Notes: generated by a model from the sequence alone, not told the origin. DNA of 64,000 nucleotides from Chengkuizengella marina (GCF_009910845.1 NZ_SIJB01000028.1:1-64000); one strand, 5' to 3'; shown: positions 27,157 through 36,869, counted from the stretch's first letter. Made by a program: numbers and translations.

Positions 27157-27958
27157 AACTTTTATTAAAGGAAGCAGCGTGCTAACCCCTAACAGTATAG
27201 GTTTAGAAAAACTACCAGGCAATAGACTTGAGGATTATTTTAAAGAAGAAAAGCAAGAATTGGATTTAAATGTTGATTTGGTTGGAAAACGTTTAGGATT
27301 TAGAGGTTTTAAAAGATTACCTAGAGAAACAAAATTAGCTTGTTATGCAATTGAACAAGTTCTAGAAAACAGTGGGAAGCCTATTCCAAAACAAAAATGT
27401 AATCAAACTGCTGTTATCATTGCTAGTACTTTCTCAAATTTAAACCCGATCGTAGAGTTATATAAAGATGTTGAAAAATTTGGTGCAGACAAGCTTAATC
27501 CAGCTATTTTTCCCAATACAGTTATTAATTCCATAAGTGGTTATGCTTCTATCATGTTTAATATCGCTGGACCAAACATTACCATTTCACAAGGTAAGTA
27601 TTCTGGTTTAAAAGCACTCGAGTTTAGTTTGGATTTGCTAAAAAAACAAATAGTAGAAAATGTCGTAATATGTGAACTCAATCTACAACCTCCTCAGTTA
27701 TTTCATGGATTAATTTCTGGTCATATCCAAAAAGAATCCATTGCTTCTTTATTGCTTTCTACACAACCATCTACAAATACAATCGTTATGGACAAAAAAC
27801 CTAAACTGATGCATATCAAGGCAGAAAATAAAATAAACACATCTTATGCAATTTTGGAACTCCTGTATTTGTTAAAACAAAAAAATCACATTTACTTAAA
27901 AAAAAGTTCTGATGCAAATTGTTTTGTTTGTGAGGATGGTGATGATTTTGCAAGCTAA
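27149..27958 (+). CDS. Half-length KS homologue lacking the nucleophile (269 aa)
   Basis: The fold matches only the N-terminal half of a ketosynthase (PFAM ketoacyl-synt N). The line ITISQGKYSGLKALEFSLDLL aligns with the nucleophile elbow, but the position of the catalytic Cys (three before the conserved Gly) is K150. The HGT and GH motifs of the C-terminal half are absent because the protein ends early. It is therefore a non-catalytic partner, comparable in concept to a chain-length factor but truncated. AAGGAG supports ATG 27149. It overlaps both neighbours, so it is likely made in step with the KS at 27942. Confidence 0.75.
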   Translation: MFETFIKGSSVLTPNSIGLEKLPGNRLEDYFKEEKQELDLNVDLVGKRLGFRGFKRLPRETKLACYAIEQVLENSGKPIPKQKCNQTAVIIASTFSNLNPIVELYKDVEKFGADKLNPAIFPNTVINSISGYASIMFNIAGPNITISQGKYSGLKALEFSLDLLKKQIVENVVICELNLQPPQLFHGLISGHIQKESIASLLLSTQPSTNTIVMDKKPKLMHIKAENKINTSYAILELLYLLKQKNHIYLKKSSDANCFVCEDGDDFAS

Positions 27959-29195
27959 TCTTGTAACTGGGACAAGCATATTAAGTGCTGGAGGAATAGG
28001 TATTGAGGAAGTGTGGCAGTCCATATTGGAAAAAAGACAAAAGATCACTCAAAGGATAAAAACATTAAAAGATAATGAATGCATTCAATATCCAGTATAT
28101 GAAATAGAAAACTTTGATTTAAGCAACTGGCTCTCTAAAAAACAGATCGATGTTATGATTGAAAATCATTTAATGGATGATTTGGATTTTAAACTTCTTG
28201 TTTTATCTTCCATCTTGGCACTAAAAAATGCGAAGTTACAAGTCAAACCAGACTCCAAAGTATCACTTATTATTGCCCATGAGAATCCCGGAGTTGTAAG
28301 TTTAATCGATCGAATGTTTATGGATGATGATTATATAAATAAAGCTAGAAATGTGAGTGAAAAATTTGCACTCCATCAGCAGCAATTTTACAATTTACAG
28401 TCGTTTCCGCATCTCTTTTACTTAGCAAAAATTTTAAATATAAGCGGATCAACATTTATCGTGAATAATGCATGTGCTTCAGGAACCTATGCATTGGAAT
28501 TAGGAAATTTGCTTATCAACAGCAATCAAAGTGATGTTGTACTCGTTGTTTCTTCCGATTATGCCCATTTTACAGAGTATCTTTGGCTACAACAAAGAGG
28601 ATTTTGCTCTGAATCAGGGATGATTCGTCCATTTGATAAAAACAGAGATGGCACTGTATTAGGTGACAGTGCTTCAGGTATTGTGTTGGAATCAAGTCAT
28701 CATGCTGCTGCCAGAAATGCACCGGTTAAATGCTGCTATCAGGGTGCAGTATTGCAACAAGACCATTGGAAAATGACGTTGCCTGATGTATCAAAACATA
28801 CTTATTCCAAAATCATAGAAAAAATTATGGAAGATATAAACATTCATCAATTGGATTTACTAGTTCCACATGCAACAGGCAGTCCCCTATGGGATAAATA
28901 TGAAGCAAACCAAATTGCTAGGTGTTTCCAAGATAAAACGATGCCTTTAATTACGGCATTTAAACCTTATATCGGTCATTCATTAGGAGCCAGCTCTTTA
29001 AGTGAAACGGTATTACTGATTCAATCGCTTGTGACCAATTTGATACCACCCATTTTAAATTATGAAGAGGTAGATCATAAAATACCACTTCCTACTATTG
29101 CAACAGAGTTTGAGAATAAAGATCTTCATCACGTCATGAAAACTGTATCTGCATATGGAGGATTTCATTCTGCTTCACTATTTTCAAAAATTTAA
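27942..29195 (+). CDS. Beta-ketoacyl synthase (417 aa)
   Basis: This is a second complete ketosynthase: nucleophile C178 in NNACASGTYAL, H310 in VPHATGSP (a variant of HGTGT) and H346 in KPYIGHSLGASS. The C-terminus keeps the glycine loop as SAYGGFHSASL. It is more diverged than the KS at 25175. The frame is open from 27912, but GAGG at 27932-27935 favours ATG 27942; overlap with the preceding half-KS is 17 nt. The pair of half-KS and KS resembles a KS/CLF arrangement. Confidence 0.9.
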   Translation: MILQANLVTGTSILSAGGIGIEEVWQSILEKRQKITQRIKTLKDNECIQYPVYEIENFDLSNWLSKKQIDVMIENHLMDDLDFKLLVLSSILALKNAKLQVKPDSKVSLIIAHENPGVVSLIDRMFMDDDYINKARNVSEKFALHQQQFYNLQSFPHLFYLAKILNISGSTFIVNNACASGTYALELGNLLINSNQSDVVLVVSSDYAHFTEYLWLQQRGFCSESGMIRPFDKNRDGTVLGDSASGIVLESSHHAAARNAPVKCCYQGAVLQQDHWKMTLPDVSKHTYSKIIEKIMEDINIHQLDLLVPHATGSPLWDKYEANQIARCFQDKTMPLITAFKPYIGHSLGASSLSETVLLIQSLVTNLIPPILNYEEVDHKIPLPTIATEFENKDLHHVMKTVSAYGGFHSASLFSKI

Positions 29196-29216
29196 AAAGG
29201 TGGGGGGTAATAAACA

Positions 29217-29969
29217 ATGAGTGATGTTCAATTTAATTTCAAACATAAAACTGCATTGGTTACAGGGGGAACAAGAGGAATAGGCAAGCAGATTGTTCAA
29301 GATTTAGTAAAGTCAGGAGCAAATGTGATTTTTACATATTCTTCACAAGAAGAAGCTGCTCAATCAATCGTTAGGGATTTATCAAGCCATTCTTCTTCAA
29401 CAATCCAAGGTATTCAAGTAGATTTTAGAAAAACTAATGATATCACAAAATTAACGGAATGTTTAGGAAAAGTTACTAATTTGGACTTTTTGGTGAACAA
29501 TGCAGGAATGAAAATTGATAAACCAATCTATTTATTAAGCGAGGAAGATTGGAAAGATGTAATGAATGTGAATCTCATGTCCGCCTTTATACTTTCAAAA
29601 CAATTCGTTCGAAAATTAGCATTAGCTAAAGGTTGTATTGTGAATGTATCTTCTGTATCCGGCTTAGCGGGTACCATGGGTCAAACCAATTACTCAGCTG
29701 CTAAAGCAGGTATCATAGGTTTTACTAAATCATTAAGCAAAGAATTAGCGTCTTTCGGAGTTAGGGTAAATTGTGTTGCCCCAGGTTATATTGAAACGGA
29801 TATGACCCATGAATTGATTGAAGAGAAAGGCATTAATATGACACATGAAATACCCTTGCAAAGACTAGGTAAACCTTGTGAAGTATCTGCAACTGTGATG
29901 TTTTTATTATCTCAAGCTTCTTCATATATTACTGGGAAAGTAATTATACCAGATGGTGGCTTGTTATAG
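29217..29969 (+). CDS. 3-oxoacyl-ACP reductase, FabG-like (250 aa)
   Basis: This is an SDR ketoreductase: GGTRGIGK is the cofactor loop, NNAG follows, and the catalytic set is Ser of NVSSVSG, Y159 and K163 in NYSAAKAG. The NYSAAKAGIIGFTK block is typical of FabG. It would reduce the beta-ketoacyl-ACP made by the ketosynthases. No enoyl reductase gene is present in the cluster, so double bonds formed after dehydration may remain. A G-rich ribosome site (AAGGTGGGGGG) precedes the ATG. Confidence 0.92.
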   Translation: MSDVQFNFKHKTALVTGGTRGIGKQIVQDLVKSGANVIFTYSSQEEAAQSIVRDLSSHSSSTIQGIQVDFRKTNDITKLTECLGKVTNLDFLVNNAGMKIDKPIYLLSEEDWKDVMNVNLMSAFILSKQFVRKLALAKGCIVNVSSVSGLAGTMGQTNYSAAKAGIIGFTKSLSKELASFGVRVNCVAPGYIETDMTHELIEEKGINMTHEIPLQRLGKPCEVSATVMFLLSQASSYITGKVIIPDGGLL

Positions 29970-30004
29970 ATTGAACACGTACTTATAGAAAAGGAGAATG
30001 AATT

Positions 30005-30223
30005 ATGTTTAAAGATGTGGTTATTGAATATATAAGTGACCTAATTGAAAGGGAGGTAACTGAACAAGATTTTGATACACCTTTCCCTGATCTAGGAATA
30101 GATTCTCTGATGGCACTTGAAGTAGCCGTCCATATTGAAAGAGAGCTATCCATTGTAATTACTGAACAGGAACTAGCAGAACTTACTTGTATAAATGATC
30201 TTCTAGGAAAGTTAAAGGTTTAA
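30005..30223 (+). CDS. Acyl carrier protein 1 (72 aa)
   Basis: This is a small acidic helical protein with the phosphopantetheine site LGIDSLMALE; the Ser is S34. AAGGAG precedes the ATG. It lies between the ketoreductase and the DUF1702 gene. No phosphopantetheinyl transferase is encoded in the window, so activation must use a chromosomal enzyme. Confidence 0.92.
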   Translation: MFKDVVIEYISDLIEREVTEQDFDTPFPDLGIDSLMALEVAVHIERELSIVITEQELAELTCINDLLGKLKV

Positions 30224-30225
30224 CG

Positions 30226-31245
30226 ATGGTTGCTTTATATATTGTACTACTTATCCTTGGTCTTGTGTTTATTAAATTTTTGATTTTAAAAATAATAAAT
30301 TTTAGGACGTTTCATCGGTACATCGATAGAAATAAGAAAGATTTTTACAACATTTTTTTTCAAAAAATTCTGTCTAGTTTTCTTTATGGATTGAAATTAG
30401 GTTTACAGTGGATCACCATACCAAATTATGTGAAACAAAAAATGATGAAAAAGGTAAAGCCGTATTATCATGGATTTGCATATGAAGGATATAGTATGGG
30501 AATTGCTGCGAAATTGACGATTACAGGTCAAAAGAAATATTTTGAAAGGCATGTTAAAAAAGTGGATCCTACAAATATATACCAATATTATGTTGGTTTA
30601 GGGTGGTGGTTATATAAGCTTCATATATTTAACCGAGCAAGATATCAAAAATGGATCATTCACTTAGACCCTCGTTTAGCTCCAGTGATTTATGATGGAA
30701 TTGGATTTTCAGCTGCCTTAGAGCGCTTCGACCATGACAAACACTTCATTGCTAGTTTTCAAGTTTTGAAAGAAAAAGAACAAAGAGTATTATATCAAGG
30801 AATTGGACGGTGTTTATGGTTTTTAAAACAATTTGATATAGTGCTTGCTCTCGATAGTTTGGCAGCTTTACCTAATAAATATCATAAAGATTGTGCTTCA
30901 GGTTTAGGGTTAGCTGCTGCATATAGTTTTTTTGATCAAATGGATCAAGTTTTTATGGCAACAAATAAAATTCCTACGTTACTAAAGGCAGCTTTTTTGC
31001 AAGGAATGGGATTTGGCTTTGAAGCAAGGAGATTGCAAAATCCCTTACTATTTAAAAATATGTTGTTGGCATTAAATGTGAATCAAAGAAAAGAAGTAAC
31101 CGCCTTACTGGATATCGTGGACGCTGTAAAGCAAGAATTATACGAGAACGATGAAATCAATCAAGGTGAGTTTTATTACTTATGGATTGATTTAGTAAGA
31201 GAGTGTGTAGAGAAAAGAGGAGGTAAATTTTATGAAGGTTCGTAA
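30226..31245 (+). CDS. DUF1702 (UnbL/E3)-like protein (339 aa)
   Basis: After an N-terminal hydrophobic segment (residues 2-22) the protein carries the DUF1702 landmarks in order: HGFAYEGYSMGIAAKL, YYVGLGWWLYKL, IYDGIGFSAALERFD, LYQGIGRCLWFLKQF and SGLGLAAAYSF. DUF1702 proteins are UnbL/E3 of the enediyne warhead cassette, with no known activity. In enediyne loci they accompany the PKS, the UnbV secreted protein and the UnbU membrane protein; here UnbV overlaps it by 14 nt and UnbU is 3 kb upstream. The assignment rests on recognised motifs. Confidence 0.82.
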   Translation: MVALYIVLLILGLVFIKFLILKIINFRTFHRYIDRNKKDFYNIFFQKILSSFLYGLKLGLQWITIPNYVKQKMMKKVKPYYHGFAYEGYSMGIAAKLTITGQKKYFERHVKKVDPTNIYQYYVGLGWWLYKLHIFNRARYQKWIIHLDPRLAPVIYDGIGFSAALERFDHDKHFIASFQVLKEKEQRVLYQGIGRCLWFLKQFDIVLALDSLAALPNKYHKDCASGLGLAAAYSFFDQMDQVFMATNKIPTLLKAAFLQGMGFGFEARRLQNPLLFKNMLLALNVNQRKEVTALLDIVDAVKQELYENDEINQGEFYYLWIDLVRECVEKRGGKFYEGS

Positions 31246-32983
31246 CATTTTATATTTATTATTTTCCTGTATTTTAATTTTAGCAGGTTGTAACACTTTT
31301 AGTGCAGGAGAAAAAGTGGACTTAAATTTTAATTTTAAAGAGGTAACAGAGGTTGCGAATGTTAAGTTCAATCATGAAATCCCTGTTTTTGATGAAAAGG
31401 TGAACAACATTATGCCCTGGTTAGCTTCAACGGGTGCATCAGTTGCAACTGGGGATTACAACAATGATGGGTATATGGATCTTTATTTTACAAACTCCAA
31501 AAAAGGAAGTTTAAATATTTTGTTCCAAAACAATGGAGATGGCTCTTACACCAAGGTTGATTCGATTGTATCAGATATCAATCAGGAAGGAATATCCTCA
31601 ACGGCTTTATTTTTAGACTATGACAATAATGGCACGTCTGACTTATTTGTTGGATTTTGGGGTCAAAGCAAACTTTTCAAAAACAATGGAGACGGAACGT
31701 TTACAGAAGTTTCTGAAGAAGCTGGTGTTAATTTATTCTCTTATGCAGCGAAAGCAATCACGTTAGACTATGACAAAGATGGTTTTTTAGATATTTATGT
31801 AGGCAACTATTTTAGAAGTGAGAATAACTTGTGGGACCTAAAAACAACAAAAATTATGCATGATGATTTTGAACATGCTAGAAATGGTGGTTTTAATCAG
31901 TTATATAAAAATAATGGAGACGGTACTTTTACTGAAATAGCAGAACAAATTAATCTCGATGATACGGGTTGGACACTAGCTACAGGTTCAGCTGATGTTA
32001 ATCATGATGGTTACCCTGATATATATAATGCAAATGATTTTGGTCCTGATGTACTCTATATAAATGAAAACGGAAAGAAATTCAAAAAAATCATTCAACG
32101 TAATGGCATTGGATTAGATACGCATAAAGGCATGAATGCTGATTTTGTAGACATTTTCCATAAAGGAGAACTTGGTATTTATGTGAGCAATGTAAGTAAA
32201 CCTACTTATATTATTGAAGGGAACGATTTTTGGTACCCAAATGATGAAGGACAATACGAGAATATCGCAGAAGAATTAGGGTTGAATTTTGCTGGGTTTT
32301 CATGGGGAGCTAAATTCTTCGACACAAATAATAGTGGGGAGTTTAGTTTAATCGTCACAAATGGATTCATCACAGGAAAAAGTAAAGATAATTATTGGTT
32401 TGATTTAGGAACACTTGCTACAACACCAGAGAGTATTGTTGAAGATACGAAAAATTGGCCATCAATTGGAAAGAAAGATTTATCAGGAAACGAAAATAAA
32501 TTTTTATTTCTGAATCTTATGCAGTCAAACAATGGGTTTGAAAATGTTGCATTACAAGCGGGCATTGATTTCACAGAAGATGGAAGAGGGGTATCTGTCG
32601 TAGACCTTGATAATTCTGGTGAATTGGACTTGGTTTTTGCAAACCAAGGAGGGAAGGCAAGAGTTTATAAAAATCAAATAGAAGGAAACAATTGGATAAA
32701 ACTTAGTTTACAAGGTGTTTATCCTAGTAATCGAGACGCTATTGGTGCAAGGGTAACTATTGTGCAGGGAGATAAAAGAACACTGATTGAAAAAGATGGT
32801 GGGAATGGATTTGGTGGTCAAAGTGACCCAAGAATACATTTTGGAATTGGAGAAAGGAAGAAAGTTGATGAAATAATCATAAAATGGCCTAGTGGAAGAA
32901 TTCAATCTTTGAAAAATATTGAAGCCAATCAAACGCTTCATATTAAAGAGAATAACAACCTGCCTATGGAGGAGGGATCATAA
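31232..32983 (+). CDS. CRTAC1/ASPIC-UnbV (E4)-like FG-GAP lipoprotein (583 aa)
   Basis: A lipoprotein signal ends in LAGC with C20 as the lipidated residue. The body is a beta-propeller of FG-GAP/VCBS repeats with Ca-binding loops (DYNNDGYMDLYF, DYDNNGTSDLFV, DYDKDGFLDIYV, DVNHDGYPDIYN, DLDNSGELDLVF). Several blades contain an NNGDG turn. The C-terminal ASPIC/UnbV domain is seen in RDAIGARVTI, GGFGGQSDPRIHFGIG-like (here GNGFGGQSDPRIHFGIG) and KWPSGRIQ. These are the traits of UnbV/E4 proteins of enediyne loci. It should sit on the outer face of the membrane. AGAGGAGG precedes the ATG. Confidence 0.9.
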   Translation: MKVRNILYLLFSCILILAGCNTFSAGEKVDLNFNFKEVTEVANVKFNHEIPVFDEKVNNIMPWLASTGASVATGDYNNDGYMDLYFTNSKKGSLNILFQNNGDGSYTKVDSIVSDINQEGISSTALFLDYDNNGTSDLFVGFWGQSKLFKNNGDGTFTEVSEEAGVNLFSYAAKAITLDYDKDGFLDIYVGNYFRSENNLWDLKTTKIMHDDFEHARNGGFNQLYKNNGDGTFTEIAEQINLDDTGWTLATGSADVNHDGYPDIYNANDFGPDVLYINENGKKFKKIIQRNGIGLDTHKGMNADFVDIFHKGELGIYVSNVSKPTYIIEGNDFWYPNDEGQYENIAEELGLNFAGFSWGAKFFDTNNSGEFSLIVTNGFITGKSKDNYWFDLGTLATTPESIVEDTKNWPSIGKKDLSGNENKFLFLNLMQSNNGFENVALQAGIDFTEDGRGVSVVDLDNSGELDLVFANQGGKARVYKNQIEGNNWIKLSLQGVYPSNRDAIGARVTIVQGDKRTLIEKDGGNGFGGQSDPRIHFGIGERKKVDEIIIKWPSGRIQSLKNIEANQTLHIKENNNLPMEEGS

Positions 32984-34287
32984 TGAGTAGATATTATGTG
33001 GTACATCCTTTTACGACTATGCCAAAAAAAAGCAATTTAACAGAGGAAGAGGTCAATAATCGATTCTTTATGGCCAATAAAGGTGAAAGGCATTGGGTAT
33101 TAAACAAAGATGATCAAGCGTTTTTAAATTTATCCAATGCAGCCTACTCATTAGATCAATCAAATGAAATCATCTTAAAAGCCATTTTTGAACAGTATAA
33201 CAAGCTTTCAGCCTCTATTATGGTAAATCAGGGGCACTGGATTGCAAATAAATTAGCTGAAAAGCTTTTAAATCTAGCTCCAAAATTTAGTTCAGTATTT
33301 TACTCAAATGATGGAACAGGTGCAATGGAATCAGCCTTAAAAGCAACAAGACAATACTTTATTGAAAAAGATATGCCAAATAAACAAAAGTTTATCAGTT
33401 TGAATGGTGGTTATCATGGATCAAGCATAGGCGCACTTTCCATTACAAACCTGGGGTTTGAGGGTGTTTTTGGTGATCTTTTACAAGGATGTATAAGCGT
33501 CCCCTCACCTGAAGATTTTCGTGAAAAAGAAGATAAGTTAGATGATCGTCATGCGAAACAAGCAGCATATGAATTAGAACAAGCTATTTTAAAAGCTGGA
33601 CCAGAAACCGTTGCAGCTTTTGTAATAGAACCTGTACAGAGTGTAAATGGCATTCGTGTATTTCCAAATTTATATTTTCAATTAGTGAGGCAAATTACGA
33701 GAAGATATAACATTCTAGTAATTGCAGATGAAATCACTACAGGCATTGGTAGAACAGGTGAATGGTTAACCAGTTCCTCACTCAAGTTAGACCCTGATAT
33801 TATCACAATTTCTAAAGGATTAACCGCTGGATATTTTCCATTAGGAGCCACTTTATTTTCTTCTCAAATTACGGATCATTTGATTGAAAATGGATCTGGG
33901 TTTCCACATGGCACCACTTTAAGTGGACATCCTGTTGGTTGTTCCATCGCAATCAAAGTTTTGGAAATTTTTGAAAAAGAAAATCTTCCATTCAGAGCGA
34001 AAGAAGCAGGGGAATATATCATGAATGAACTAAGAGAAGGACTAAATAAGGAAAATATCATTAGGGAAGTTCGAGGTAAGGGTCTAATGATTGGAATAGA
34101 GCTAAACATAGAATCAGAGGAAGAGATTGAGAGATTTAACACCATCAAGAGCAATATAAAAAAATCAGGGATTTTAGCAACCTTTTCCCATAACGTCATT
34201 AGTTTATATCCACCATTAAACATTTCAAAGAGTGATATGGATTATATGATTGATGCGCTAAAATCAAGCATATTATTAATAGATTAG
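32983..34287 (+). CDS. Class III PLP-dependent aminotransferase (434 aa)
   Basis: This is a fold-type I aminotransferase of class III. NGGYHGSSIGALS is the aromatic/phosphate region, D249 in VIADEITTGIGRTG binds the pyridine nitrogen, and K278 in TISKGLTAGYFPLGA forms the Schiff base. Class III enzymes transfer amino groups to aldehydes or ketones at chain ends or on sugars. The start overlaps the previous stop (TAATG). In this cluster it may install an amine at a chain end or act on a sugar-like part. Which one is not decidable from sequence. Confidence 0.92.
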   Translation: MSRYYVVHPFTTMPKKSNLTEEEVNNRFFMANKGERHWVLNKDDQAFLNLSNAAYSLDQSNEIILKAIFEQYNKLSASIMVNQGHWIANKLAEKLLNLAPKFSSVFYSNDGTGAMESALKATRQYFIEKDMPNKQKFISLNGGYHGSSIGALSITNLGFEGVFGDLLQGCISVPSPEDFREKEDKLDDRHAKQAAYELEQAILKAGPETVAAFVIEPVQSVNGIRVFPNLYFQLVRQITRRYNILVIADEITTGIGRTGEWLTSSSLKLDPDIITISKGLTAGYFPLGATLFSSQITDHLIENGSGFPHGTTLSGHPVGCSIAIKVLEIFEKENLPFRAKEAGEYIMNELREGLNKENIIREVRGKGLMIGIELNIESEEEIERFNTIKSNIKKSGILATFSHNVISLYPPLNISKSDMDYMIDALKSSILLID

Positions 34288-34299
34288 GAGATTAAATCA

Positions 34300-35037
34300 A
34301 TGAGTAATAATAATGAATGGAAACATTTTTTTGGTGCAGCCTATCAAAAATTCTCTCAATATATACTTACAGAAGATAGAACAAAAGTTGAAGTAGAAAA
34401 TATAGAGAAAATTTTAGATTTACAACCAAATTTCAAAATTTTGGATTTGGGATGTGGAAGCGGTAGAATTACAATCCCTCTTGCTCATAAAGGTTATCAT
34501 CTAACAGGTTTTGATGGATCAAATTATTCACTAAACATCGCCAGAAACAATGCTGGAAATTTACCGATTACTTGGATTGAAAGCCAGATTAAAGATTTGG
34601 ATAGTGAGCATAAATATGATGCCATTTTAAGTATTGGCACAGCTTTTGGTTATGTTGATGATCATGAAGATAAACAAACAATGGAAAAAATATATCACAT
34701 GTTAAACCAAGGTGGAAAGTTATTAATTGATACGGAAAATAGAGATTTTATGCTTCATCAATATAGTGAAAATGCATGGAATGAAATGGGTGACCAGATC
34801 GTTTGGTCCAAAAGAAAATTCAACCCTTTAAATAGCAGATGGCGTGAAGAGATCAGTTGGAATGAAGATGACAATATAGAAAGCTCTATTCTTAATGTAA
34901 GAATTTACTCAGCCCATGAATTAATAAATTTACTAGAAACGATCGGATTTAAAGTACAGAAGTTATATGGAAGTTTGAAATTAGACGATTTCCACATGCG
35001 AAGTTCTAGAATCGTTATTGTAGCAGGAAAGGAGTAA
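34300..35037 (+). CDS. SAM-dependent methyltransferase (245 aa)
   Basis: This is a class I methyltransferase: motif I is ILDLGCGSGRITIPLA and motif II TGFDGSNYSL, then AILSIGTAFGYVDD and GGKLLIDTEN follow in the expected order. The fold resembles small-molecule N- or O-methyltransferases. It lies directly behind the aminotransferase (12 nt) and before a cupin, so N-methylation of the newly introduced amine is an attractive but unproven role. Confidence 0.9.
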   Translation: MSNNNEWKHFFGAAYQKFSQYILTEDRTKVEVENIEKILDLQPNFKILDLGCGSGRITIPLAHKGYHLTGFDGSNYSLNIARNNAGNLPITWIESQIKDLDSEHKYDAILSIGTAFGYVDDHEDKQTMEKIYHMLNQGGKLLIDTENRDFMLHQYSENAWNEMGDQIVWSKRKFNPLNSRWREEISWNEDDNIESSILNVRIYSAHELINLLETIGFKVQKLYGSLKLDDFHMRSSRIVIVAGKE

Positions 35038-35042
35038 TGTAA

Positions 35043-35408
35043 ATGAACAAAGATCATATTGTCATTAAAAAAGAAGATCGAGAATGGATAGAAGGTATGT
35101 TTCATCATTCAGAATATCAAATGTTATATTCTGAAACAGACGAAGAAAAAGAGACACAGGCTTTTATTGTCAGGTTTGGTCCGGGAGGGTTCATCCCATA
35201 TCATGATCATCCAGGCAGGGAGTATGCTTATGTTATTGAGGGAACCATGAAGGTTGGCGATGATATTCTAGGTCCCGGAGATTTTTTGACTGCAGGAAAA
35301 AATGAAAAACATAGAGTAGAAACCGAGGATGGTGTTACTTTTTTAACGATTATTGAAAAACCAATAGATATTGTTGAGGATAATACGGAAGATGAAACAA
35401 CTTGTTAA
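35043..35408 (+). CDS. Small cupin-domain protein (121 aa)
   Basis: This is a single-domain cupin. The first motif gives H54, H56 and E60 (YHDHPGREYAY) and the second H90 (KNEKHRVE), a complete set for binding a metal ion. PGGFIPYH and GPGDFLTAG mark the beta-barrel turns. Such small cupins act as isomerases, epimerases, oxygenases or sensors; the sequence does not choose among these. It overlaps the next gene by 17 nt and is part of the same transcript as the methyltransferase. Confidence 0.88.
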   Translation: MNKDHIVIKKEDREWIEGMFHHSEYQMLYSETDEEKETQAFIVRFGPGGFIPYHDHPGREYAYVIEGTMKVGDDILGPGDFLTAGKNEKHRVETEDGVTFLTIIEKPIDIVEDNTEDETTC

Positions 35409-35808
35409 TATGTTGCCCCAAAAATGGCCATTCCGCTTTATAGATCATATTACAGCATATAAACAAAGGGAATATATTAGAGGAACGTATTATATTTCAC
35501 AAACAACATCGATCATAAAAGATCAAATTCAAACCTTCCCAGCTTCTTTCATAACAGAAGGTTTAGCTCAATTAGCTGTTATTTTTATTACTTTAGAGAC
35601 AAAACCTTTGGAAGAAAATGAGGTCCCGCTGTTGGGTTCTATCAAAATGGAAAGTTTTCAAGATTTACCCTGGCATTTAGAAAAAGTCAAATATGAAATT
35701 TCCCCTATTAAAATCTTTGATAGTCAAGCTGTTTTATATGGGGTAGCCTCAGTAGAAAATAAGGTCATTTGTAAGGGAGAATTAAGCGTTGCCAAATCAA
35801 TTCGTTAG
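35392..35808 (+). CDS. Hotdog-fold protein, FabZ-like without the catalytic His (138 aa)
   Basis: The N-terminal PFRFIDHI matches the start of FabZ-type 3-hydroxyacyl-ACP dehydratases (PFLLIDRV), and PASFITEGLAQLA matches the central helix with its Glu. The GHFPxxP segment that carries the catalytic His is deleted: the sequence runs QIQTFPASFITEGLAQ. It may be a structural partner of the complete hotdog protein at 36862 or have another role on acyl-ACPs. The start is uncertain. The frame opens at TTG 35371; ATG 35392 is used here because it gives a compact hotdog, though its ribosome site (GAGG, 14 nt away) is weak. Confidence 0.72.
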   Translation: MKQLVNMLPQKWPFRFIDHITAYKQREYIRGTYYISQTTSIIKDQIQTFPASFITEGLAQLAVIFITLETKPLEENEVPLLGSIKMESFQDLPWHLEKVKYEISPIKIFDSQAVLYGVASVENKVICKGELSVAKSIR

Positions 35809-35819
35809 GAGAAATGAAT

Positions 35820-36869
35820 ATGGGGCTTTCTACTAATTTATTTACAGAGAAATATTTTACTGCATATCAATATGCTAGTCGTTACACCGCTGAGAAAATA
35901 TTAGAAGTATTCAATCTACATGGATTGTTTTTACGTGCTGCCAGTACCCATCAACGGCTTGAGATCATAGATAAATTAAAGTGTACAGAAGCATTTATTC
36001 CTTCGTTAGATTTTGCGCTAAATTTTTTAGTACAGGAGCTGTATATTGTTCAAGATGTAAAAGATGCTGATTACTATAGCAGAACAGAAAAAACATTGGA
36101 GTCATGGATAGATATAAATGTAGAAACAAATATCAAACACTCGTTAAAAATGATAGATTTCGTTGCTGATCATTGGGCATACATTCTATCAGGCAAGAAG
36201 TCTCCAATTCATTTATTATTTGGATCTCAAGGTGAACAGATCTGGAAAGATTACTTTCAACATCCCAGTGATTTGTATTACGTTCATAATCAGTGGTTAG
36301 CTTTATATTTGAACCCAATAATAGAAGGTGGCCAAAGTTTATTGGAGCTGGGAGCAGGTTATGGATCTGGAACAAGATGTATATTAAATAATCTAAACAA
36401 TAAGAAAATTCATTATACTGCATCGGATGTAAGTCCTATGATTGTCAGACATTTAGGTAGAGAGTTTTCCCATATAGAAACATCTGTTGTAAATTTTGAT
36501 AAAGATCTTTTTACTCAGCTGAATGGAAAAAAATATGATTATATTGTTTCGATTAATGGCCTTCATTGTTCTTTTGATATACAAGATGCGCTAGCCAGGA
36601 TCAAGAAATGCTTAAATCCAGGTGGAAAAGTGATTTTATCAGAATGTATTAGAGATTTAAACCATTCATACTTACATCAAGAATTTATATTTAATTTACT
36701 TCCTGGGTACAAAATTTATCAAAACGGGAAATATTTTATAAATGGTTTTCAAAGCAAATTAAAGTGGGAAAATGCGCTCAAAGAAACAGGTTACAAAAAT
36801 GGTGAGGTTATTTTAAATGAGGGTGACTTACCCTTAGGAGCCATTATTGTTGGTGAACATCATGAATAA
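35820..36869 (+). CDS. SAM-dependent methyltransferase with N-terminal helical domain (349 aa)
   Basis: Residues 1-130 are helical (ASRYTAEKILEVFNLHGLFL...) and resemble the dimerisation/winged-helix part of polyketide O-methyltransferases. The Rossmann domain has motif I LLELGAGYGSGTRCIL, an acidic ASDVSPMIV, VSINGLHCSFD and GGKVILSEC. AGGAGA is 7 nt from ATG 35820, favoured over ATG 35814. The last codons overlap the next hotdog gene by 8 nt. Likely substrates are acyl-ACP intermediates or the finished chain. Confidence 0.85.
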   Translation: MGLSTNLFTEKYFTAYQYASRYTAEKILEVFNLHGLFLRAASTHQRLEIIDKLKCTEAFIPSLDFALNFLVQELYIVQDVKDADYYSRTEKTLESWIDINVETNIKHSLKMIDFVADHWAYILSGKKSPIHLLFGSQGEQIWKDYFQHPSDLYYVHNQWLALYLNPIIEGGQSLLELGAGYGSGTRCILNNLNNKKIHYTASDVSPMIVRHLGREFSHIETSVVNFDKDLFTQLNGKKYDYIVSINGLHCSFDIQDALARIKKCLNPGGKVILSECIRDLNHSYLHQEFIFNLLPGYKIYQNGKYFINGFQSKLKWENALKETGYKNGEVILNEGDLPLGAIIVGEHHE

